A DNA stretch of 64,000 nt from an uncultured Alphaproteobacteria bacterium (GTDB lineage: Bacteria > Pseudomonadota > Alphaproteobacteria > HIMB59 > GCA-002718135). The position numbers were made by a program, and so were the translations under genes. Shown piece after piece: positions 57,199 to 64,000 of the stretch. The DNA is taken from contig CACPNW010000004.1 in the NCBI GenBank assembly GCA_902635455.1, positions 20,488 to 84,487 of the forward strand, in the 5' to 3' direction. Numbering within the stretch: position 1 is the stretch's first letter; every line of letters begins with the position of its first letter. A model generated the notes under the pieces. It saw nothing but the letters and a program-made list of their open reading frames with translations, was not told the origin of the DNA and made no database searches.

Positions 57199-58084
57199 CT
57201 ACCAATTTAATTTCCCAATCAAGTAAAATATTAAATTTATCAAAAACTTTTTCTATTATTTTTTTTCCTAATAGCTCAATATCTTGAGCTGAAGCATTAC
57301 CTTTATTTATAATAAAATTTGAATGTTTATCACTTACTATTGCATCGCCTATTTCCATACCCTTGCACCCTGCCTTTTCAATCAGTTCAGCAGCAAAGTA
57401 ATTTTTAGGATTCTTAAAAGTGCTTCCAGATGTTTTTTCTTGAATTGGCTGATGTTCTTCTCTTTTTTTCTTAATTGTATTGATATTATTTATTATAGTA
57501 TCAGGATCACCATAAGAAATATCAAAAATAGCTGATGTAATAATATCTGAGTCATTAATATTTGATGTTCGATAGTTTAATTCTAAATTTGTTGCTTTTA
57601 TTTTATTTTTATTTCCTTGTTTATCTATTATAAATATTTCTCTTAAAACATCTTTTGTTTCACAACCAAAACATCCTGCGTTCATTTTAATTGCTCCACC
57701 CACAGTGCCTGGAATACCACTAAAAAATTCTAAATTTTTAATTGAGTTATTTTTAGCAAATTTTGATAAGTTATTATCTAGTATACTAGCTCCAGAAATT
57801 ATTTTATCTTCTTCCACTCTTAAACTATTGAAGCCTTTACCTAATTTAATTATTGCCCCTTTATAACCTTTATCTCTAATTAATATATTTGAACCCATAC
57901 CAATAATTAAATAATTATAATCCTTTATAGTGTTAATAATTATCTCAAGTTCATTTTCATTTTCAGCTGATATAAAAAGTTCAGCTTTACCACCTGTTCT
58001 AAACCAAGTCATTTTTCCAATATCATGATTGAAATAAATTTTACTCTTAAGCTGAGAATTTAATTTTTTTAATTTATCCAGCAT
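57191..58084 (-). CDS. murB: UDP-N-acetylenolpyruvoylglucosamine reductase
   Basis: The 297-residue flavoprotein has TWFRTGGKAELF (about 25-36), IIGMGSNILIRD (about 59-70), FFSGIPGTVGGAIKMNAGC (about 120-138) and TSGSTFKNP (about 216-224; the catalytic Ser). It reduces enolpyruvyl-UDP-GlcNAc to UDP-MurNAc with NADPH. It begins right after murC (no gap) and overlaps ddl by 8 bp. Confidence 0.95.
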   Translation of the reverse strand: MLDKLKKLNSQLKSKIYFNHDIGKMTWFRTGGKAELFISAENENELEIIINTIKDYNYLIIGMGSNILIRDKGYKGAIIKLGKGFNSLRVEEDKIISGASILDNNLSKFAKNNSIKNLEFFSGIPGTVGGAIKMNAGCFGCETKDVLREIFIIDKQGNKNKIKATNLELNYRTSNINDSDIITSAIFDISYGDPDTIINNINTIKKKREEHQPIQEKTSGSTFKNPKNYFAAELIEKAGCKGMEIGDAIVSDKHSNFIINKGNASAQDIELLGKKIIEKVFDKFNILLDWEIKLVGD

Positions 58085-59467
58085 TTATTTTTTGTAATAA
58101 TTATAAGCTATTTTGCTTATTGATCCTGCACCCATAAATATAATCAATGTTTTTTTATTTATATGTTTATTTAAATAGATTGATAATTTTTTCTCATTTT
58201 CTACATAAACAATTTTTTTATTTTTTTTTAAAATTTTTAAATATAAATTTTTTGAAGTTGCTTTTTTAATTAATTTTTCCCCTGCAGGATATGTTTTCAA
58301 TAAATATAATTTTGAAATTTTTGATAAAATTTTTACAAAATCATTCATTAAAAAATTTGTACGTGAATATCGGTGGGGCTGAAAAACAACAACAATATTA
58401 TTTGATATTTTTTTAGCCGTTTTAAAAGTAGCCTCAATTTCAGTTGGATGATGTGCATAGTCATCAATAATTTGAGCTTTATGCTTGTATCCAATAGAGG
58501 TAAACCTTCTTTTTACTCCTTGGTAATTTAATAAACTTTTTTTAACCAAACTAATTTTAACCCCAGTTAATAAAGATGCTATTATGCTTGCAGCACAATT
58601 TAAAATATTATGATCACCCAATAACTTTATTTTAAAATTGTATTCTCCTTTGAATGTTTTTATTTTCTTATTAAGAAAAATTTTAAATGAGGTATATTTA
58701 TTGTCATTTCTTAGAATTTTAATGAAAACATCTGATTTTTTATCTTTAAGAGAATAGGTAATTATATTCCTTGTTCTAATTCTGCTTTTTATATTTTTTA
58801 AATATTTATTATCTATACAAATTATTGAATAACCATAAAAAGGAAGATTAAGAACAAAAGAATCAAATGATTTGATTAAATTTTCTTTATTTAAATAATA
58901 ATCTAAATGCTCAATATCTATATTTGTAATTATAGAAATTTGATGAGGTAGTTTTAAAAAAGAACCATCACTTTCATCAGCTTCAGCAATAAGCCATTCT
59001 CCTTTACCAAATTTATTATTTTTAGAATATGAATTAATTATACCTCCATTAATTATAGTTGGATCGAAGCTTGCCGTATCTAAAATATTGCCAATTAAAC
59101 TGGTAGTAGTTGTTTTGCCGTGTGAACCTGCAACTGCAATTGATTTTTTACTTTTCATTAGCTCAGCTAGCATATCAGCTCTGCTTACAACTGGGATTGA
59201 GAGACGATTACAAGCTACTATTTCACTATTATTTTTTTTAATTGCAGAAGAAAATACTGCAACTGAAATTTTTTTAATATTTTTTGTATTATGCTTATTA
59301 TAGATTTTAATACCTTTGTTTTTTAATCTAATTATATTCTCGTTTATTCCAATATCACTTCCTTGAACACTATAGCCAAGATCGAACATTAGTTCAGCAA
59401 TACCAGACATTCCAATACCGCCAATGCCAATAAAATGTATTAATACTTTGTTATTATTTGATTTCAT
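58085..59467 (-). CDS. murC: UDP-N-acetylmuramate--L-alanine ligase
   Basis: The 460-residue Mur ligase has IGIGGIGMSGIAELM (about 13-27), VAGSHGKTTTTSLIG (about 111-125, ATP-binding), NIDIEHLDYY and DDYAHHPTEI. It adds the first amino acid, L-Ala, to UDP-MurNAc. Its start overlaps the end of murG by 14 bp. Confidence 0.96.
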   Translation of the reverse strand: MKSNNNKVLIHFIGIGGIGMSGIAELMFDLGYSVQGSDIGINENIIRLKNKGIKIYNKHNTKNIKKISVAVFSSAIKKNNSEIVACNRLSIPVVSRADMLAELMKSKKSIAVAGSHGKTTTTSLIGNILDTASFDPTIINGGIINSYSKNNKFGKGEWLIAEADESDGSFLKLPHQISIITNIDIEHLDYYLNKENLIKSFDSFVLNLPFYGYSIICIDNKYLKNIKSRIRTRNIITYSLKDKKSDVFIKILRNDNKYTSFKIFLNKKIKTFKGEYNFKIKLLGDHNILNCAASIIASLLTGVKISLVKKSLLNYQGVKRRFTSIGYKHKAQIIDDYAHHPTEIEATFKTAKKISNNIVVVFQPHRYSRTNFLMNDFVKILSKISKLYLLKTYPAGEKLIKKATSKNLYLKILKKNKKIVYVENEKKLSIYLNKHINKKTLIIFMGAGSISKIAYNYYKK

Positions 59468-60554
59468 TTTTTATTAAATCTAGAATGATTTTATTAGTGT
59501 CAACAATGGTCTCTTCTCCTAATTTGTGTTTTATTTCATTTCTAATGTTGTTACCAACAAAAATTTTCTTAAAATAATTATAAGCCTCTAATGTGTCAAA
59601 ATTATTTTGATTTAACAATATAGCGCATTTTTTTTTGTATAAGAAATTTGCATTTTCATACTGATGATTATCTTTTGCAGAGGATAGTGGGACTAAAATT
59701 GAAGGAATTTTGTAAAACATAATATCACTTATTGTTCCAGCTCCACACCTACTAATGACTAAATCTGTATTTTGCAAAATATCTGATAAATTATAAAAAA
59801 AATCTTTTGTAATTAAGTCTAATTTGTAATTTTTCATTTTTTTATTTAGCTCATCAAGATAAAAGTTAGGACATTGAATTATAAATGAAATATTATCTAA
59901 TTCAGTTTTATTAAATCTAGTAATTAAACTTTCAAAACACTTAATCAGAGGTATAGATCCTTGACTTCCACCATATAAAAAAATAGTAAATTTTTTATTA
60001 TTTCTATCAAATATTTTTAAATTATTAGTTTTTTTATTTAATTCATTAATTCTCGGCAATCCAACAACTTTAATTTTGTGTTTATATTTATGATTAATAT
60101 CATAATTTTTATTAAAATTAACAAATATAATATTAGCAGTTTTAAAAAAAAATTTATTAGCTCTTCCTATAATTGAGTTCTGCTCATGAATATAAAAATT
60201 GATATTAAAAAAAAACTTTAAAATTTTAATAGAAAATGATGGGGGTAAAGATGCATAGCTTCCAAATGAAACTACAAAATGTGGCCTATTTAATAATAAA
60301 ATTAAAAAAGATTGAAAAAAGCCTATTAGTAATTTTAATAAGCCAAAAAAATTAAATAGATGCCCACCAGATAAATGTGAGGCATTAATAGTTTTGGTTT
60401 TGCCTAAAAAATTTTTTGTATACTTTTCTCCTCTTTTATCGGTTATCAAAATGCACTGGAAACCCATGCTAACTAAATAATTACCAAATGATACTGTAGG
60501 AATAACATGACCTCCTGTACCACCAGTTAATAAGTAAATAATTTTTCTATTCAT
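59454..60554 (-). CDS. murG: UDP-GlcNAc:lipid I N-acetylglucosaminyltransferase
   Basis: The 366-residue GT28 enzyme has YLLTGGTGGHVIPTVSFGNYL (starting about 7), the HEQNSIIGRAN segment (about 128-138), GGSQGSI (about 198-204) and SRCGAGTISDI (about 268-278). It makes lipid II on the inner face of the membrane. It overlaps ftsW by 8 bp and murC by 14 bp. Confidence 0.95.
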   Translation of the reverse strand: MNRKIIYLLTGGTGGHVIPTVSFGNYLVSMGFQCILITDKRGEKYTKNFLGKTKTINASHLSGGHLFNFFGLLKLLIGFFQSFLILLLNRPHFVVSFGSYASLPPSFSIKILKFFFNINFYIHEQNSIIGRANKFFFKTANIIFVNFNKNYDINHKYKHKIKVVGLPRINELNKKTNNLKIFDRNNKKFTIFLYGGSQGSIPLIKCFESLITRFNKTELDNISFIIQCPNFYLDELNKKMKNYKLDLITKDFFYNLSDILQNTDLVISRCGAGTISDIMFYKIPSILVPLSSAKDNHQYENANFLYKKKCAILLNQNNFDTLEAYNYFKKIFVGNNIRNEIKHKLGEETIVDTNKIILDLIKNEIK

Positions 60555-61599
60555 TATTTTTATTAGTTATAGATAGCAAAAAACCAAACAAAATACTAAT
60601 TGATATCATTGAAGAACCTCCATAACTAACGAAAGGTAAGGTCATACCTTTAGTTGGTATTAGTCCCAATGAGCTAAATATATTTATAAAACTTTGTAAT
60701 CCAAAAGATGAAATCAAACCTGTAACGGTAATTATTTTATAAGGATCTTGTACTTTTAAAACTGATAATAAAGTTCTTATAATAATGCTTAAAATAATTA
60801 AAATAATAAATAAACAAAATATGAATCCTAGTTCTTCTCCAGCAACTGCAAAAATGAAATCAGTATTTGCATCAGGAATTTTTTCTTTTAAAATTCCCTG
60901 ACCTGGTCCTTTTCCAAATAAACCTCCTGATTGAAAAGCTTTTAAGCTTAAATCTATTTGATAAGTATCTGCGCCAGTATCGAAAAAAGTATTAACTCTT
61001 TTTTTCACATGGTCAAAAACAAAATAAGATGTAACTGAAACAGTTATTAAAAAAAATAAACCTATTAGAACAAGTATAATTGGCAAACCTGCAACAAATA
61101 ATTGGCAAAAAAAAGTAGCTGCTACTAATATAGTCATGCCAAGATCAGGTTGAAGCAGAATCAAACTAATTAAAATGGTAAAAAATATAAACATTATTAA
61201 AATATAATTTTTTTTCCCATTTATGCTTTGAGAAATACACCAAGAAGTCAATATTATAAAAAAAGGTTTTATTATTTCTGATGGTTGTAGTGAAAAATTA
61301 AAAAATTTATACCACCTTTTAGCGCCTTTGATTTCGTAATCTAAAAAAATAATTAAAATCAATAAAAACAAAAATATAATAAAACCTAATAATGATATTC
61401 TTCTAATATTTTTATCACTTAATTGTGAAAAAAAAATTAGTATAATTAATCCTAAAATAAAAAAAAATGTATGTCTGTTTATTAAGTAAAAATTTTCATT
61501 AATTGAAAAAGATAGAACGACTCCAGTAATTCCTAAAGCAATTATAAAAATAAAGTTAAATTTATCTATTGAGAGCCACCAATTTTCAATTTTGTGCAT
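60547..61599 (-). CDS. ftsW: Division SEDS peptidoglycan polymerase FtsW
   Basis: The 350-residue SEDS protein has about ten membrane segments, GGLFGKGPGQGILKEKIPD (about 216-234), TDFIFAVAGEELGFI (about 237-251) and ends with TLPFVSYGGSSM. It polymerises septal glycan with the division transpeptidase. It is told from RodA (10502-11605) by its place between murD and murG. It overlaps murD by 14 bp. Confidence 0.94.
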   Translation of the reverse strand: MHKIENWWLSIDKFNFIFIIALGITGVVLSFSINENFYLINRHTFFFILGLIILIFFSQLSDKNIRRISLLGFIIFLFLLILIIFLDYEIKGAKRWYKFFNFSLQPSEIIKPFFIILTSWCISQSINGKKNYILIMFIFFTILISLILLQPDLGMTILVAATFFCQLFVAGLPIILVLIGLFFLITVSVTSYFVFDHVKKRVNTFFDTGADTYQIDLSLKAFQSGGLFGKGPGQGILKEKIPDANTDFIFAVAGEELGFIFCLFIILIILSIIIRTLLSVLKVQDPYKIITVTGLISSFGLQSFINIFSSLGLIPTKGMTLPFVSYGGSSMISISILFGFLLSITNKNNE

Positions 61600-62926
61600 T
61601 TATAAACCTTCTATTGTATTTTTTGATCAATAAGTCAAAGTGCTTACCTCTTTCTTCAAAATTTTTATATTGATCATAAGATGTGCATGCAGGTGCAAAA
61701 AGTATTGTTTTTTTAATCAAATTTTCTTTAAAACTTTTATAAATATTTTTTATAACTAATTCTAAATTTTTATATTTTTTAACTTTAATATTGTGATGTA
61801 ATTGATTTTTTATAAACTCAGAAGAATGTCCAAACGCATAAACAATCTCTATTTTGCCAGATAATTTTTTAATTTTTTTAAAGTTCTTTTCTTTTGCCGT
61901 ACCTCCCAAAATCAAAATAACATTATTGTAATTCTGTAAGCTTTTGTAAGCAGCCTCTACATTTGTGGCTTTGCTATTGTTTATAATGATTAAATTTTTA
62001 TTATTTACTAAAATTTTATTTCTATATGGCAACCCTTTAAAATTTGATAGATTATTTAAAAAAATATTTTTTGAAATTTTTAAAATTTTTGAAACTATGT
62101 ATGCTACCAATATGTTTTGATAATTAAAATCCCCATTCAGATCTCTAGAAATTTTATTTATTTTAATTTTTTTGTTTAAATTAAAAAAATTATCATAAAT
62201 TGTAAAATTATTATAATAAATATCAGCATTTTTATTTTTAGTTGAAAATGAAATTTTGTTAATTATTTTTCTGTTTGTATAAAAATTCTTACAATACGTA
62301 TCATCTAACGAAATTAAATTATAACCAGTTTTATTATTTGTAAAAACTTTTTTCTTTTGTTTTATATAATCTTTAAAGTCTATATATCGATCTAAGTGAT
62401 CTTGAGATATGTTCAATAAAACTGATATTTTTGGATTAAAAGAACTAATTAATTCTAATTGAAAAGAACTCAGCTCAATAACATGATGGGTAAATTTTTT
62501 TTTAACCAACAATGAATCTAGTAGAGGTTTTCCTAAGTTTCCTCCAACAAAAGCTGAAATATTATGTTTTTTAATCATATCGCCTATTAACTTAGTAGTT
62601 GTTGATTTTCCATTTGTGCCTGAAATTGCTACTATTTTTTCATTTGATATATGAGACCAGTAGAGATTTAAATCTCTCACTAATTTATTTTTATTAATTT
62701 TTTTAAATTTTTTTTGTCTTACTGTTATTCCAGGAGAAACATAAATATGTGTGTATTCATTTAAATTTGTTAAATCTGGATTTATTAGTTTATTATTTAA
62801 AATAATTTTACTAACTTTTTTTCTAGTATATTCATTATCATCCCAGCAGTGATATTTTATTTTATTTTTATTAAAAAATTTAATTATTGAAATACCACTT
62901 TTCTTAAGACCATAAACATATTCCAT
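61586..62926 (-). CDS. murD: UDP-N-acetylmuramoyl-L-alanine--D-glutamate ligase
   Basis: The 446-residue Mur ligase has VYGLKKSGISIIKF (about 4-17), AISGTNGKSTTTKLIGDM (about 102-119), LNISQDHLDRY (about 181-191) and NNSKATNVEAAYKSL (about 304-318). It adds D-Glu to UDP-MurNAc-L-Ala. The sequence is more Lys/Asn-rich than usual, in keeping with the AT-rich genome. The gap to mraY is 3 bp. Confidence 0.95.
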   Translation of the reverse strand: MEYVYGLKKSGISIIKFFNKNKIKYHCWDDNEYTRKKVSKIILNNKLINPDLTNLNEYTHIYVSPGITVRQKKFKKINKNKLVRDLNLYWSHISNEKIVAISGTNGKSTTTKLIGDMIKKHNISAFVGGNLGKPLLDSLLVKKKFTHHVIELSSFQLELISSFNPKISVLLNISQDHLDRYIDFKDYIKQKKKVFTNNKTGYNLISLDDTYCKNFYTNRKIINKISFSTKNKNADIYYNNFTIYDNFFNLNKKIKINKISRDLNGDFNYQNILVAYIVSKILKISKNIFLNNLSNFKGLPYRNKILVNNKNLIIINNSKATNVEAAYKSLQNYNNVILILGGTAKEKNFKKIKKLSGKIEIVYAFGHSSEFIKNQLHHNIKVKKYKNLELVIKNIYKSFKENLIKKTILFAPACTSYDQYKNFEERGKHFDLLIKKYNRRFINAQN

Positions 62927-62929
62927 ATT

Positions 62930-64000
62930 CTAACGAATTTTAAGCGTTGCTAAACCTATTAAAGCTAAAACAATTGTAATAATCCAAAACCTAATTACAA
63001 TTGTTGATTCAGCCCAACCTTTTTTTTCAAAATGATGATGTAGTGGAGCCATTAAAAAAATTCTTTTTCCAGTTATTTTAAAAATAGTAACTTGTATGAT
63101 AACTGAAAATGTTTCTAAAACAAACAATCCTCCAATAATAGCCAAAACTATTTCGTGCTTAACAATTAAAGCTATAGTCGCTAAAGAACTTCCTAATGCA
63201 AGAGAGCCAGTGTCTCCCATAAAAACTTTTGCTGGAGGAGCATTAAACCATAGAAAACCTAATGCTGCTCCTATAACTGAACCACAAAATACTGATAATT
63301 CTCCAGATCCATAAATATAATTAATTTGCAAATAATTTGCAAAAATTAAATTACCAGAAACATAGCAAATAAAAGCAAAAGACATTGAAACAATCATAAC
63401 AGGCACAATTGCTAACCCATCTAAGCCATCAGTAAGATTGACTGCATTAGCAGAGCCAATTATAATAAAAATTGCAATAAAATAATAAAAAATACCAAAA
63501 TTAATCACTAAGTTTTTAAAAAATGGAAATGCAATATTACTATTAATATTTTCTGAAAGGTTTGTTTGAATTAAATATACAACAAAAAAACTTATAAACA
63601 ATTGTACAATTATTCTTGTTTTTGCATTCAAACCTTTACTTGAGTTTGATTTGACTTTTTTATAATCATCAAAAAAACCAATTAGTCCGAATAATAAGCA
63701 TGAAAAAAAACTTATCCAAATATAAATATTTTTTAAATCTGCCCATAATATTAACGAAATAGAAATACTTAGTATAATTAGTATACCCCCCATTGTAGGT
63801 GTTCCTGCTTTATCAATTATATGATTAGCAGGCCCATCATTCCTAATTGGCTGACCTAAGGGCTGAATATTAGATAAGGTTTTAATAATATATTCTCCAA
63901 ATATTAATGAAAAAAACAATGAAGTTAAAATTGAAGCTCCAGTTCTAAAAGTTATATAATTAAATAAATTTAAAAAAGTAAAAAAATTTATGTATTCCTC
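62930..64000 (-). CDS. mraY: Phospho-N-acetylmuramoyl-pentapeptide transferase, start outside window
   Basis: MraY makes lipid I from UDP-MurNAc-pentapeptide and undecaprenyl phosphate. Within the window the frame is open from base 64000, giving 27 residues before a TTG at 63919: EEYINFF, then NYITFRTGASILTS, which matches the N-terminus of MraY. The real start is therefore just beyond the window edge and the TTG is not the start. Motifs visible include NDGPANHIIDKAGTPTMGG, NAVNLTDGLDGLA, GFLWFNAPPAKVFMGDTGSLALG and APLHHHFEKKGW, the catalytic Asp and His set. About ten membrane segments. Confidence 0.95.
   Translation of the reverse strand, partial: EEYINFFTFLNLFNYITFRTGASILTSLFFSLIFGEYIIKTLSNIQPLGQPIRNDGPANHIIDKAGTPTMGGILIILSISISLILWADLKNIYIWISFFSCLLFGLIGFFDDYKKVKSNSSKGLNAKTRIIVQLFISFFVVYLIQTNLSENINSNIAFPFFKNLVINFGIFYYFIAIFIIIGSANAVNLTDGLDGLAIVPVMIVSMSFAFICYVSGNLIFANYLQINYIYGSGELSVFCGSVIGAALGFLWFNAPPAKVFMGDTGSLALGSSLATIALIVKHEIVLAIIGGLFVLETFSVIIQVTIFKITGKRIFLMAPLHHHFEKKGWAESTIVIRFWIITIVLALIGLATLKIR

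Noticed and set aside
63917..63919. TTG at 63919 as the mraY start
   Set aside because: The 27 upstream residues match the MraY N-terminus, so the real start lies beyond base 64000.

Overview
The window is AT-rich, gene-dense DNA, almost certainly from a streamlined, probably marine, alphaproteobacterium. The best evidence is an ssrA gene of the circularly permuted, two-piece alphaproteobacterial type (about 27741-27980) and an alphaproteobacterial-type SspB gene near fumC. AT-rich codon use, very short intergenic gaps and four convergent gene pairs with overlapping 3' ends fit a SAR11- or AEGEAN-169-like lineage, but the genus cannot be fixed from this sequence alone.

Layout. (1) 1-5169, minus strand: gpsA, deoC, a double-domain aldehyde dehydrogenase, a RbsD/FucU mutarotase and the start of a ribokinase, consistent with deoxyribose/ribose use. 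(2) 5327-6508, plus strand: livK, the binding protein of a branched-chain amino acid ABC transporter, with its own Shine-Dalgarno site and terminator. (3) 25214 down to 6646, minus strand: an almost gap-free run of 18 genes: hflK-hflC-DUF2065-degQ-like-miaA-ilvI-ilvH-ilvC-leuA-mreB-mreC-mreD-mrdA-rodA-livG-livF-livH-livM. It joins membrane proteolysis, leucine/valine/isoleucine synthesis, cell-shape control and amino acid import. (4) 25302-27980: mrp, thyA, folA, then ssrA. (5) 27981-48910: an accessory region. It opens with three further copies of the 3' end of ssrA that split it into small cargo segments without a recombinase gene. A surface-glycan locus follows: methyltransferases, a CMP-sugar synthetase, a carbamoyltransferase, an asparagine-synthase-like amidotransferase, a P-loop sulfotransferase-like protein, a capsule-type protein, NeuC/LegG, LegB and other sugar epimerases. 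(6) 49055-51555: sspB, gpmA, fumC. (7) 64000 down to 51552, minus strand: the division and cell-wall (dcw) cluster mraY-murD-ftsW-murG-murC-murB-ddl-ftsQ-ftsA-ftsZ, then a strong hairpin and lpxC.

The most interesting part is the downstream side of ssrA. A 23-bp core from the 3' end of the tmRNA gene recurs at 29435-29457 (22 of 23 identical), at 31758-31771 and at 31942-31960. The segments carry a secreted trypsin-like protease, a small lipoprotein, a secreted unknown protein, a methyltransferase and a small Cys-tailed protein, and no integrase. This looks like an array of integrase-less mini-islands stacked at tmRNA. Other notable items are a CmoA-like protein in the glycan locus that seems to have lost the carboxylate-binding arginine, and a stand-alone protein resembling only the C-terminal part of malonyl-CoA decarboxylase.
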